A stretch of DNA of 64,000 nt from positions 3,595,001-3,659,000 of the forward strand of contig NC_020291.1 in the NCBI RefSeq assembly GCF_000340885.1. Direction: 5' to 3'. The position numbers and the translations under genes were made by a program. Source of the DNA: Clostridium saccharoperbutylacetonicum N1-4(HMT) (lineage in GTDB: Bacteria > Bacillota > Clostridia > Clostridiales > Clostridiaceae). The notes below the pieces were generated by a model that searched no databases, was not told the DNA's origin, and worked only from the letters and a program-made list of their open reading frames with translations. Positions 36,736-45,728 of the stretch are shown piece after piece (the first letter of the stretch is position 1; each line of letters starts with the position of its first letter).

Positions 36736-37641
36736 TTATTTCATTTGCTTTAACAAATCATTTACTTGTTCTTTAGTTGCTAGTTCATCAGAAAATGCAC
36801 TTGCACTACCTGTAGCAATTCCCATCTTAAAGGCTTCATTTATATCGTTATTTTTAAGATATCCGCATATAAAACCTGCAACCATAGAATCTCCTGCTCC
36901 AACTGAATTCTTTAATGTTCCTTTAGGAACTTCTCTTTTTATAGGATTCCCATTCTCAGGTAATAAGATTGCTCCATCACCAGCCATTGAAATAAGTACA
37001 TTTTTAGCTCCCATTTCTTGAAGCTTCTTACCATATTTTATTATGTCGTCATCACTTTCAAGCGTAACATTAAACATTTCTGCCAGTTCATGGTGATTTG
37101 GTTTAATAAAAAATGGTTTGTACTTTAAAACCTTTAATAACAAATCTTTTGTAGCATCAACTACAAATTCAACGCCTTTTTCTAAAAGTCTGCTCATTAT
37201 CTTTTCATAAATATCATCAGGTACACTACCCGGGATACTTCCTGATAAAACTAAATAGTCACCTTTTTCTAAATGAGATAATTTTTCAAATAATGCTTTT
37301 AAATTATCTTCAGTAATTTCAGGACCAGATCCATTTATCTCTGTTTCTCCATCACTTTTAAGTTTTACATTAATTCTAGAAATTCCATTTTCAAGTTTGA
37401 TAAAATCACAATCTACGTCATGATTTTTTACTTGTCTTAATATCTCATCTCCAGTAAAACCTGCTACATAGCCTAAAGCTTTATTTTCCACTCCTAGATT
37501 AGTTAAAACTATCGATACATTAATTCCTTTTCCACCTGCATAAATTTGTTCTTCTTCAGTTCTGTTTAATTTATCCACTTTAAAGGAATCGACCTTAACA
37601 ATATAATCTAATGAAGGATTGAGTGTTATAGTATTAATCAA
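36736..37641 (-). CDS. fruK: 1-phosphofructokinase
   Basis: A 301-residue PfkB-family kinase that turns fructose-1-phosphate into fructose-1,6-bisphosphate. The GGKGINVS sugar-binding motif is at about 37-44, and the catalytic motif NSVGAGDSMVAGF is near 245-257. The start is TTG at 37641, behind AGAGGTG, and it overlaps the end of fruR by eight bases, indicating coupling. A tagatose-6-phosphate kinase is related, but linkage to fruR and fruA makes FruK clear. Confidence 0.93.
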   Translation of the reverse strand: MINTITLNPSLDYIVKVDSFKVDKLNRTEEEQIYAGGKGINVSIVLTNLGVENKALGYVAGFTGDEILRQVKNHDVDCDFIKLENGISRINVKLKSDGETEINGSGPEITEDNLKALFEKLSHLEKGDYLVLSGSIPGSVPDDIYEKIMSRLLEKGVEFVVDATKDLLLKVLKYKPFFIKPNHHELAEMFNVTLESDDDIIKYGKKLQEMGAKNVLISMAGDGAILLPENGNPIKREVPKGTLKNSVGAGDSMVAGFICGYLKNNDINEAFKMGIATGSASAFSDELATKEQVNDLLKQMK

Positions 37642-38389
37642 TTTTTATCACCTCTATTACATTAGTATCATAACTAATATTTTTACCATCTATTCTAAAA
37701 GTTATAATTTTCGAATCAGATATTGCACCAAAAGTTATAAAACTAACTTTTTCTAATTTTGAATGATCTGCTAAAACAAAAGATTCTTTACACATCTTCA
37801 TAGCTTGTTCTTTGACCATTGCTTCATTTACATCTGGGGTTGTAAACCCTCCTTGATTACTTATTCCGTTAACACCAAAGAAGCCTTTTGTAAAATTATA
37901 TTTTTTTAATTCTTCAACAGCGGTTGTACCTACTATAGCTTCAGTAATAGCTTTTAACTCTCCCCCGACTATAAAAGTTTTAATCCCCCTTTCCAAAAGT
38001 TTCTTTGCATGAACTATTCCATTTGTTACAGCAGTAATATTATTTGTACTTATAAAATCAATTACAAGCTCTGTAGTAGTACCTGCGTCTAAATAAATAA
38101 CATCCCCTTCTTCAATTAAAGAAGCTGCATATTTTGCTATTTCTGATTTTTCATCAACATTTAAAGATTGTCTTATATTAACTTTATAGTCATATTTGGA
38201 AGCACTTTCATCAATTGAAATTGCACCACCATGAATTTTTTTAAGAAGACCTTCACTATCAAGTGAGTTTAAATCTCTTCTTACTGTTGATTCTGATGCA
38301 TCCAATAATTTTACTAAATCAGTAACAGATACTATTCCTTTAACTTTTAATTCTTGAAGAATGATATTATATCTTTCTTCTGTAAACAT
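37634..38389 (-). CDS. fruR: DeoR family fructose operon repressor
   Basis: A 251-residue DeoR-type regulator with an N-terminal helix-turn-helix (residues 18-40, including SESTVRRDL and an LxxxGLLKKIHGGA hinge) and a C-terminal sugar-phosphate sensor domain with IYLDAGTTT, a phosphate-binding motif. The likely ligand is fructose-1-phosphate. The start is ATG 38389, eight bases after AAGGAG; GTG codons further upstream are too close to that site. Direct repeats just upstream suggest autoregulation. It is first in the fruRKA operon. Confidence 0.9.
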   Translation of the reverse strand: MFTEERYNIILQELKVKGIVSVTDLVKLLDASESTVRRDLNSLDSEGLLKKIHGGAISIDESASKYDYKVNIRQSLNVDEKSEIAKYAASLIEEGDVIYLDAGTTTELVIDFISTNNITAVTNGIVHAKKLLERGIKTFIVGGELKAITEAIVGTTAVEELKKYNFTKGFFGVNGISNQGGFTTPDVNEAMVKEQAMKMCKESFVLADHSKLEKVSFITFGAISDSKIITFRIDGKNISYDTNVIEVIKID

Positions 38390-38434
38390 TATCACCACTC
38401 CTTATAATTATAATAACTCATATTAAAACAAAAA

Positions 38435-38464
38435 TCAATCATTTTCTTTCAAAAACAATCATAT
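38435..38464 (-). promoter_or_regulatory. FruR-like direct-repeat operator
   Basis: CAATCAT occurs at 38436-38442 and again at 38456-38462, exactly 20 bases apart (two helical turns), each flanked by A/T runs. Direct repeats of this kind are bound by DeoR-type repressors. The site is about 50 bases upstream of the fruR start. Confidence 0.55.
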
Positions 38465-38754
38465 TTTTAACTTTTTTTAATTATTAATGACTTTTTAATT
38501 CTTTAACTAGTTATACATGGCTGTTTTTGGATGTTTTATCTTTTAATATACTCCTAAAAATCTCTTTCTCAACTCTTATTTTAAAAATCTATGAGTTCTT
38601 ATTTTCTTTTTCTTTAACAATGTGTTTCTGTTGTCTATAAATACCATCTCTCATTATACTATAATTTTTCACTAACAGTTATTTAAAATAATTATTTTTC
38701 AATTAATGATTATACTATTATTAAGTTAAGTGCTCAAATTAGATTAAAATATTA

Positions 38755-38819
38755 AACAAAAAGAGTATCACTTTTGATTGTTTGTGATTGATTTTATTCA
38801 AACAATCAAATGCGATACT
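38755..38819 (-). terminator. Second, long hairpin downstream of GH28
   Basis: Perfect 12-base arms TTTGATTGTTTG (38773-38784) and CAAACAATCAAA (38799-38810) are extended outward by AGTATC/GATACT. On the minus strand TTTTTGTTTAATATTTT follows. It is a strong backup terminator. Its TGATTGTTT core also resembles the FruR repeats. Confidence 0.7.
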
Positions 38820-38890
38820 TCCCATATAAAAATACTTCTATTATAATATCATTACACAAAAACAAACACTATAATAAATCTCATAATAAT

Positions 38891-38930
38891 AAAGCTACAA
38901 AAATCATATTCATGTTTTTGTAGCTTTATT
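38891..38930 (-). terminator. GH28 gene terminator
   Basis: AAAGCTACAAAAA and TTTTTGTAGCTTT form a perfect 13-base stem with an 11-base loop, eight bases after the GH28 stop. T-rich sequence follows only modestly. Confidence 0.75.
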
Positions 38931-38934
38931 TTAA

Positions 38935-40455
38935 CTAAACAATCTTCGAATTATTGTCAATATTTATAGATTTATCTTCTAATTTTTTGCCATTAATAGA
39001 TACATTTCTAAATGTAAGATTTTTAATATTTTGAAGAACTGCTTCACCTTTTACACCATTTAATAAAGCATCTTCTATTAATATATTTTCAATTGGGGCA
39101 TCTTCAAACCCCTTTAAATATAATGCATTTTTAGCATCTATACTTCCACCATCAACAGTTTTAATATTTGATAAAGCAATATTTCTTAAGATAGGCTTAT
39201 GATTACCATTTGTACCTTCTTCGTAAAAGAAATCAGCATGAATAACTGCGACTTTTGATTTATTTACAGTACTATTTTTAATATAAATATTTTCTAGCAA
39301 ACCGCCTCTTTCTGCATTTGTCTTAAATCTTATTGGATAATCTAATTCTTCACTATCAAAATAATTATCATGTCCAAATATATTATTGACTCCACCAGAA
39401 ATTTCACTACCTATTGTTATTCCACCATGTCCATCTTTGAATTCATTATTTCTTATAATAATATTTGATGTTGGAATTCCTATATTTCTTCCTTCATTAT
39501 TTCTTCCTGATTTAATAGCAATACAATCATCTCCAGTTAAGAAATAGCAATTTTCTATTATCATATCTTTACATGACTCTGGATCTACCCCATCATTATT
39601 ATATAAATTTGTATCTATTCTAATACCACTTACCTTTATATTTTCACATAATACTGGATTTACTTCCCAGAAAGGTGAATTCAATATTGTTATATCTCTA
39701 ATTAAAATATTATTTGTTTTATACGGCTGAATAAATGGCGGCCTGATAGTGGAAATATCATCACTAAATATTCTTTCATTTCTGACATCTACACCCTCTT
39801 GTCCCATATTAAATAATCTTTCTCTTTGAATTTGTTGATCTTCTTCGTTAAAATAACCAAACTTCCAAGGCATCCAATTAAATTCATCTGCACATCCATC
39901 TAAAATCCCCTTACCAGTTATAGCAATATTGTTTTCTTCATAACTATAAATGAAAGGAGAAAAATTCATCATTTCTATCCCTTCCCATCTTGTATATACT
40001 AATGGGTAGAATTCATTCGTTTTATTTCTAACAAATTTTAGTATAGCATTTTCTTCTATATGTAATTCTATGTTGCTTTTTATATATATTGCTCCCGTAT
40101 AATACACATTAGGATTTTGAGAATCGTCACTTCCCTTAATTACAACTTTTCCTCCTCCATTAAAGGATGCTTCATTTATTGCTTTTTGTATTGCATCTCC
40201 ATAAAACTTTATTTTTCTACTTTTCTTTATTAAAGATTTACTGATATAAGTTATATCTTTTTTCATTTCGCTCTTAGTTCCATTATAAGGTCCATCTGGA
40301 TGTACGAAATATTCTTCTTCAACTTCCTTAACTAAAGGTGAATATTTTTCATCTAAAATATCATATTTAACCTTAAATTCTAGCACAGGCATATTCTTAT
40401 TTACTTTATCTTCTATTTTTTTATATAAATCTTCATTCCACTTTAATATAGACAT
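38935..40455 (-). CDS. Glycoside hydrolase family 28 (polygalacturonase-like)
   Basis: A 506-residue right-handed beta-helix enzyme of family GH28. Catalytic acids are Asp288 (NNDGVDP), Asp309 and Asp310 (GDDCIAIKSG), with His343 (DGHGG) and Arg376/Lys378 (RFKT) in the substrate site. No signal peptide is present, so it should work on imported oligogalacturonides, probably as an exo-enzyme. The ATG at 40455 follows GGGAGG; a longer reading from 40479 lies upstream of that ribosome site. A GPH symporter and a GH105 gene lie upstream on the same strand. Confidence 0.88.
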   Translation of the reverse strand: MSILKWNEDLYKKIEDKVNKNMPVLEFKVKYDILDEKYSPLVKEVEEEYFVHPDGPYNGTKSEMKKDITYISKSLIKKSRKIKFYGDAIQKAINEASFNGGGKVVIKGSDDSQNPNVYYTGAIYIKSNIELHIEENAILKFVRNKTNEFYPLVYTRWEGIEMMNFSPFIYSYEENNIAITGKGILDGCADEFNWMPWKFGYFNEEDQQIQRERLFNMGQEGVDVRNERIFSDDISTIRPPFIQPYKTNNILIRDITILNSPFWEVNPVLCENIKVSGIRIDTNLYNNDGVDPESCKDMIIENCYFLTGDDCIAIKSGRNNEGRNIGIPTSNIIIRNNEFKDGHGGITIGSEISGGVNNIFGHDNYFDSEELDYPIRFKTNAERGGLLENIYIKNSTVNKSKVAVIHADFFYEEGTNGNHKPILRNIALSNIKTVDGGSIDAKNALYLKGFEDAPIENILIEDALLNGVKGEAVLQNIKNLTFRNVSINGKKLEDKSINIDNNSKIV

Positions 40456-40568
40456 TATTTTTCCTCCCAAATTTATCATTATATTTATTTTAATCCAATT
40501 TCACGCCACTTTTATTTAAATTATTTTAAACATAATAAAATACTTTCATGCTGCGCTCTCTACAAAGC

Positions 40569-40597
40569 AAAACCATGGCATTACTGTCATGGTTTTT
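40569..40597 (-). terminator. Hairpin after the GPH symporter gene
   Basis: AAAACCATG and CATGGTTTT form a nine-base stem with a 10-base loop, about 20 bases after the symporter stop. T runs flank it on either strand. It separates the symporter from GH28. Confidence 0.65.
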
Positions 40598-40617
40598 ACA
40601 AATTTAGTTATATTATA

Positions 40618-42159
40618 CTAATTTAAAGCAGTATTATTAAACCCACCACTTTTATTTGTATATGCTACATTATTGTTTCCAAAACATTTTTCATACTGCC
40701 AGCCTGTTAAAACTTCAACAGCTGCTTTAGCTTCTGGAGTTACATCTTCCATTGATCCACCAGCTTTAATTCTATTTACTTCATCAACTAATAACTTATG
40801 AGTTTCTTTTGTAAGTTTATATCTTGAAGCTGCAAACCATGTTATTGTAAGTAATATTATTGGGAAAACTATAGTAACTATTGCTATACCTGTTATTGCG
40901 CTAGGTGGTTGTTGTACTAATTTATCTTTTGCACTTGAGCTTACAAAACCAAAAGCCGCTAAACCAATTCCAAGTATACTAGTTTCTATTGCTGCTGCAA
41001 GTTTTCCGAACAAACCATTTATACCGTTATAAATACCTTCTCTTCTCTTTAAAGTAAGTGCTTCATCTATGTCTGCAACGAATCCCATTTGGTAAGTTGG
41101 TACATAGTCAACTGCAGCCTTACCTACGATATTAACTACTGTGAAAACAAAGAATAAAGTGAAAGTAAATGAGTTATGTCCTGTAAATACAAGATATACA
41201 TAACCTAAAAGTGATACAAATATTATTCCAATACCTAATTTGAAAGTTTTTGGACCACCAAATTTGTATGCAAGTATTATATATATAAATACAGCTACAA
41301 GTGAAACTCCTGATGAGACACTATTTACTGCTGATACATTAACAGTGTCTAAAGTTAAAACATAAAGTGCAAAGAAAGTAAGAACTCCTCCTTGAAGTTG
41401 TTTGTAAACACTACCCAAAAACCACATAGTGCTATGAAGTCTAAATGCTTTAAGTCTCATACATGAAACTAAATCAACTCCAAGCTTCTTAAATACTTCA
41501 CTAAGTGAACCTGCAGCATCTTCATAAACTACTGTTTTAGGATCTCTTTCATATACATTAAACAAGAAGAATAGTAAAGCTATTGTGGTTATAATTCCCC
41601 AAGAAAGTCCTATATACCAATAAGATTGAGCTGTAGCCTTTCCAAAAGTACTAAAAATATATGCAGTTATTAATCCTGAAATAAATCCTGATAAAGTACC
41701 ACAATATTGTTTTCCACCAATAAGTTTTGCTTTTTCTGCAGCATTTTGAGTCATTTCAGCTGGAAGAGTAGTTCCAGGTACAAATATTAAAGTATACGCT
41801 ATTTCATATATCATATTAACTGCGAAATAGTAAGAAAAAGATTGACCTGCTATCCATAAGCATGGGAATATAATAGCTATTCCAACTATTCCTAATGCTA
41901 TGAAAGGTTTTCTTCTACCAAATCTTCTACCTAACTTTGTTTGACCAAAACCATCACTTATAAATCCTAATACTGGATTTCCAACAGCATCGATAAGCCT
42001 TGCAATTGTGAAGATAGATGATGCTTTTATTGGATCAAGTCCGCAAACAGTAGTGTAAAATAACAGCAACCATGCTGACATTAACCCTTGGGCTCCACTT
42101 CCTAAAAAGTTTATACTTGAATAACCAAGTATATTTCTTAATTTAATTTTTTCGTTCAT
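40618..42159 (-). CDS. GPH-family sugar symporter next to pectin hydrolases
   Basis: A 513-residue transporter of the glycoside-pentoside-hexuronide:cation symporter family, with about 12 membrane segments. The conserved loop DAVGNPVLGFISDG near residue 60 and GRRFGRRKPF (about 80-90) are typical. Position between GH105 and GH28 suggests import of unsaturated or saturated oligogalacturonides; this is inference. The start is ATG 42159 behind GGAGG, since an ATG at 42177 is upstream of that site. The C-terminal 60 residues form a soluble tail. Confidence 0.87.
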   Translation of the reverse strand: MNEKIKLRNILGYSSINFLGSGAQGLMSAWLLLFYTTVCGLDPIKASSIFTIARLIDAVGNPVLGFISDGFGQTKLGRRFGRRKPFIALGIVGIAIIFPCLWIAGQSFSYYFAVNMIYEIAYTLIFVPGTTLPAEMTQNAAEKAKLIGGKQYCGTLSGFISGLITAYIFSTFGKATAQSYWYIGLSWGIITTIALLFFLFNVYERDPKTVVYEDAAGSLSEVFKKLGVDLVSCMRLKAFRLHSTMWFLGSVYKQLQGGVLTFFALYVLTLDTVNVSAVNSVSSGVSLVAVFIYIILAYKFGGPKTFKLGIGIIFVSLLGYVYLVFTGHNSFTFTLFFVFTVVNIVGKAAVDYVPTYQMGFVADIDEALTLKRREGIYNGINGLFGKLAAAIETSILGIGLAAFGFVSSSAKDKLVQQPPSAITGIAIVTIVFPIILLTITWFAASRYKLTKETHKLLVDEVNRIKAGGSMEDVTPEAKAAVEVLTGWQYEKCFGNNNVAYTNKSGGFNNTALN

Positions 42160-42501
42160 TGTTTTTTTCCTCCTCATATAATTTGAGCACTCTTGAAAAC
42201 CTATAACACAAACTTTAACTCGATTTTCATTTTAATATTTCTATGATTTCTAATAAAAGCAAAAATAGTCTCACATAATAATGCGTTTTTTTAAGACTCT
42301 TAAAAAATTATTATTGTATAATGCCCGTTTTTAATTATTTCATTACAAAAACCAGGCATAATTTAATTATATAAAAGCAAATACTATATCATTAGCACCC
42401 AAGAGTTCTCATTTGTCATTTTTTAATAATTAACAGAAAAATAGCGTTTACATTGAGCTTTATGATATATCACATCAAAAAGATGTAATATATCACTAAG
42501 T
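42160..42501. other. Intergenic region upstream of the GPH symporter
   Basis: This 342-base gap holds a hairpin close to the GH105 stop (42463-42495) and AT-rich promoter-like DNA. A sequence resembling a catabolite-response element occurs near 42440 but is imperfect. No gene is seen. Confidence 0.5.
42463..42495 (-). terminator. Hairpin after GH105
   Basis: TGATATATCACATC pairs with GATGTAATATATCA with one mismatch and a five-base loop, seven bases after the GH105 stop. A T tract is lacking, so it may stabilise the transcript end or attenuate. Confidence 0.55.
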
Positions 42502-43587
42502 TTAAAGTAAGTTAGCTTCTGCCGCTGCCATTATAAATGGTCCTAAACCTTTTGGTTCATTACAAACTATTGGTTCACTTATATAATAAGTAAACGAACC
42601 ATCTCTATTGTCCTTGCCACCAAGTCCTGCTACAAAACATATTTTATTCAAATTAATAAGACCTTCTTTAGTTTCAAGTATAAACTCGTCAATTAATCCT
42701 TTATAAGATAACTTACCAAATTCTCTTAATTCTTCTGGTAAATATCCCTTTCTTATACCTTTAAAAATAGCATATGCTATCATTGAAGAACCTGAAGCCT
42801 CTAAATAATTTCCTTTTCTATCACCTTGATCTAATACTTGATACCAAACATGACTATCTTTATCTGCAACTTTAACTAGTGCTTGTACACATTCATTAAA
42901 TATTCTAAGGATTTCTGGTTTGTACTTATTATCCTCTGGTAATTCTTCTAAAGTATCAACTAGTGCCATAACATACCACCCCATTGATCTACTCCAAAAA
43001 TGTGCAGATAAACCTGTTTCTTTATTAGCCCAAAGTTGAGTTCTTGCATCATCATAAGCGTGATATAACAAACCTGTTTTTTCATCGATTAAATGATTTC
43101 TAGCAATAATGAATTGTTTAGCAATATCATCAAATTCAGAAACATTCCCGAACTCGTTTACATACTTTGCATAAAAAGTTGCACCCATATATAGTCCGTC
43201 TAGCCAAATTTGTTCTGGATAGATTTCTTTATGCCAGAAAACACCTTCTCTAGTTCTAGGATGTTTATCAATTTGTGACCTTAATAATTGTAATGCCTTC
43301 TTGTATTTTTCTTCTTTAGTTTCTTTATATATAGTTAATAATATTTTACCATTATTCAAATGGTCAATGTTATATTCATCAACTCTGTATCCTCTAATGG
43401 ATCCATCTTCTTGAACAAAAGTATCCATACATTCCTTCAAATAATCAAAATACTTTCTATCCTTAGTTTGTTTCCAAACTTCTGCAATTCCATCTAACGT
43501 CAAACCGAATTCATAAGCCCAGTAGCTAGTTAGATCTGTTTTTCTCATTATGACAGATTCAGCCATCCATTTTGCATAATCTTTCAT
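42502..43587 (-). CDS. GH105 unsaturated galacturonyl hydrolase (YteR-like)
   Basis: A 361-residue alpha/alpha-barrel enzyme of the GH88/GH105 group. Asp130 in WLDGLYMG matches the catalytic Asp of YteR, and His176 in HAYDDA and the FWSRSMGW segment line the site. It releases a 4,5-unsaturated galacturonyl residue from pectin or rhamnogalacturonan oligomers made by lyases. No signal peptide is present, so it acts in the cytosol. The ATG follows AGGAGG. Three ACGT-centred repeats lie upstream in the promoter region. Confidence 0.9.
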   Translation of the reverse strand: MKDYAKWMAESVIMRKTDLTSYWAYEFGLTLDGIAEVWKQTKDRKYFDYLKECMDTFVQEDGSIRGYRVDEYNIDHLNNGKILLTIYKETKEEKYKKALQLLRSQIDKHPRTREGVFWHKEIYPEQIWLDGLYMGATFYAKYVNEFGNVSEFDDIAKQFIIARNHLIDEKTGLLYHAYDDARTQLWANKETGLSAHFWSRSMGWYVMALVDTLEELPEDNKYKPEILRIFNECVQALVKVADKDSHVWYQVLDQGDRKGNYLEASGSSMIAYAIFKGIRKGYLPEELREFGKLSYKGLIDEFILETKEGLINLNKICFVAGLGGKDNRDGSFTYYISEPIVCNEPKGLGPFIMAAAEANLL

Positions 43588-43687
43588 GTATTTTCCTCCT
43601 AAACATTAACTAATACTAATAATTAAATTATTAAGTTCATCCTTTTAACAACTCAACCATATTGTAATAAATCCTTTTAAATTATAT

Positions 43688-43703
43688 CATGCACACGTGT
43701 TCA
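43688..43703. promoter_or_regulatory. ACGT-centred operator-like site, copy 1
   Basis: TGCACACGTGTTCA is a near-palindrome around CG. It is about 100 bases upstream of the GH105 start and resembles LacI-family operators. Confidence 0.5.
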
Positions 43704-43754
43704 ATACCAGCAAAAAAAATTAATGATTTATTCATACATAAAATCGAACTGTTT

Positions 43755-43768
43755 TGCACACGTTCACA
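43755..43768. promoter_or_regulatory. ACGT-centred operator-like site, copy 2
   Basis: TGCACACGTTCACA repeats the left half of copies 1 and 3 with an imperfect right half. The spacing from copy 3 is about 21 bases, two helical turns. Confidence 0.4.
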
Positions 43769-43776
43769 AGAGTTTT

Positions 43777-43788
43777 GCACACGTGTGC
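43777..43788. promoter_or_regulatory. ACGT-centred operator-like site, copy 3
   Basis: GCACACGTGTGC is a perfect 12-base palindrome and the best of the three copies. It likely binds a LacI-type repressor of pectin genes. Confidence 0.55.
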
Positions 43789-43882
43789 TGACTACATATT
43801 TATTATACAATGATTTGCAATCAATTACAAGTATTTTAATAAAAAAAACATCCTCATTTGCTATTTTTTTAACAACTTTAAT

Positions 43883-43939
43883 TTCTATATTGCATCTATA
43901 TCCCTAAGATTATTTTCCTAGAATAAATGCAATATAGAA
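43883..43939 (-). other. Inverted repeat after uxaA
   Basis: TTCTATATTGCAT and ATGCAATATAGAA are perfect 13-base arms around 31 bases, 31 bases after the uxaA stop. It lacks a T tract. It may stabilise the 3' end of the uxaA message. Confidence 0.5.
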
Positions 43940-43970
43940 TATTAAAATTACTTAACTTTAGAAGAATGTT

Positions 43971-45458
43971 CTATAATGTAACACCTTGCTTTAAAATTGA
44001 AATTTCTTTAAACTTGTTAATTTCATTATTAACTAGTTTCCCACCAGAAACTTCAATTATATATTGTAATAAATCTTCTGTCACTTCATCCATATTTTTA
44101 TCTTCAACTAAGCAACCTGCATTAAAATCCATCCAATGAGGTTTTAATTTGTAAAGAGCTGAATTTGTAGATATTTTAATTGTTGGAACAAAAGTTCCAA
44201 ACGGAGTTCCTCTTCCTGTAGTAAATAATACAAGATGGCATCCTGCTGCCGCTAGTGCTGAGGCTGCAACTAAATCATTACCAGGTCCACTTAATAAATT
44301 TAATCCATTTGTCCTTAAAGTTTCTCCATATTTAAGCACATCTACAACCGTAGCATTTCCTGATTTTTGTGTACACCCTAATGATTTATCTTCAAGCGTC
44401 GTTATCCCTCCTGCTTTATTACCTGGTGAAGGGTTTTCATATATTGGTTGATTATATGACATAAAGTATTCCTTAAAGTCATTAATTAAATGTACTGTTT
44501 TATCAAATACAGAATCATTTGAGCATCTATTCATCAATATAGTTTCTGCACCAAACATTTCAGGAACTTCAGTAAGAATTGTAGTTCCACCTTGAGATAC
44601 TAAGAAATCTGAAAAACTTCCAACAAGCGGATTAGCTGTTATTCCTGAGAACCCATCAGAGCCCCCACATTTTAATCCAACTTTTAATTTTGATATAGAT
44701 ACAGGAACTCTCTTATCATCTTTCATATTTTCATAAAGATCTTTTAATATTTTAGCCCCTTCTCCAATTTCATCTGAAACTTCTTGAGCCACTAAAAATT
44801 TAATTCTCTTACTATCATATTCACCTAATGATTCAATAAATTCTTTCATAGTATTGTTTTCGCAACCAAGTCCTAAAACCAATACTCCTCCAGCATTAGG
44901 ATGCTTAACTAAATTTCCAAGCATTGTTCTTGTATTTGCATGGTCATCACCTAATTGTGAACAACCATAATTATGTTTGAATACTTCAAGGCCATCAATT
45001 CCTACTGGATTAACTTCAGACTTAAACTTTTCAAGAATTCTTTCTCCAATTCCATTTACACATCCAACAGTTGGAACAATCCATAATTCATTTCTTATAC
45101 CTACAGTTCCATTTTCTCTTTCATAACCATCAAATGTAAGTTTTCTATCAGCTCTAGATACATCATTTAATTGTTGACTAAATGAATAATCTTTTATTCC
45201 ATTTAAATTTGTTTTAATATTATGAGTATGTACCCATTCTCCAGCTTCAATTTCTTTTATAGCATGTCCAATAGCATATCCATACTTAATAACATTTTCG
45301 TCATTCGAAATGTTAGCTATTGCTATTTTATGACCTCTTTTAACTTCTTCTTTAGTTTCTATTTTTATATTATCTAATTCTAAAATTTCACCTTTATTTA
45401 TATCTCTAAGTGCTACAACCACATTATCTTTATCATTAATCTTAATAAAATCCTTCAT
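43971..45458 (-). CDS. uxaA: Altronate dehydratase
   Basis: A 495-residue UxaA/GarD-family enzyme that dehydrates D-altronate to 2-keto-3-deoxygluconate. An N-terminal SAF domain (about 10-85, DNVVVALRDINKG) precedes the catalytic part with GYERENGTVGIRNE, NYGCSQLGDD and KCGGSDGFSG, the motifs around the metal-binding cysteines and histidines. Length is typical. The ATG follows AAAGTAGG. It lies downstream of uxaB on the same strand with a repeat-rich 270-base gap. Galactarate dehydratase is a relative, but uxaB and uxaC nearby favour altronate. Confidence 0.92.
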   Translation of the reverse strand: MKDFIKINDKDNVVVALRDINKGEILELDNIKIETKEEVKRGHKIAIANISNDENVIKYGYAIGHAIKEIEAGEWVHTHNIKTNLNGIKDYSFSQQLNDVSRADRKLTFDGYERENGTVGIRNELWIVPTVGCVNGIGERILEKFKSEVNPVGIDGLEVFKHNYGCSQLGDDHANTRTMLGNLVKHPNAGGVLVLGLGCENNTMKEFIESLGEYDSKRIKFLVAQEVSDEIGEGAKILKDLYENMKDDKRVPVSISKLKVGLKCGGSDGFSGITANPLVGSFSDFLVSQGGTTILTEVPEMFGAETILMNRCSNDSVFDKTVHLINDFKEYFMSYNQPIYENPSPGNKAGGITTLEDKSLGCTQKSGNATVVDVLKYGETLRTNGLNLLSGPGNDLVAASALAAAGCHLVLFTTGRGTPFGTFVPTIKISTNSALYKLKPHWMDFNAGCLVEDKNMDEVTEDLLQYIIEVSGGKLVNNEINKFKEISILKQGVTL

Positions 45459-45492
45459 GCACCATTACCTACTTTCAATTTATTATTTAGAA

Positions 45493-45620
45493 AGCGTGGC
45501 TACTCCACGCTAAAATGCACAATTCACAGTTCACAATTTAGGATAAAATTCTTCTTAGAAAAACTTTTAGATTTTTTCCTGTATTATGCATTGTGATTTG
45601 TGCACTGTGAATTAATATTT
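45493..45620. repeat. MITE-like inverted repeat between uxaB and uxaA
   Basis: A small hairpin AGCGTGG-CTACT-CCACGCT is followed by two diverging arms about 100 bases apart. The first contains TGCACAATTCACAGTTCACA and the second, on the other strand, AATTCACAGTGCACAAATC. Related CACAATTCACAATG sequence recurs at 47221-47290. There is no open frame, so it is a non-coding interspersed repeat, possibly a MITE. Confidence 0.55.
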
Positions 45621-45728
45621 TAATTATCTATATTTCATCAGCTAAACAAATTATAGTATTTTCTATACGATTTTATGAAATAATAAAATCGCATAGAAAT
45701 TTAATAAAACTCATTGAAGAATTAGAAA

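Larger units (their letters stand above)
38390..38934. other. Intergenic region between fruR and the GH28 gene
   Basis: This 545-base gap contains the FruR-like direct repeats, AT-rich promoter-like DNA and two hairpins in tandem at 38765-38819 and 38891-38927. I see no open frame with a ribosome site. Confidence 0.6.
43588..43970. other. Intergenic region between uxaA and GH105
   Basis: This 383-base gap contains a cluster of GCACACGT repeats close to the GH105 start and a long inverted repeat near the uxaA stop. I see no supported gene. Confidence 0.6.

Noticed and set aside
42438..42454. Catabolite-response element near the GPH symporter
   Set aside because: TGTAAACGCTATTTTT matches only the left half of the consensus and lies about 280 bases from the start codon.
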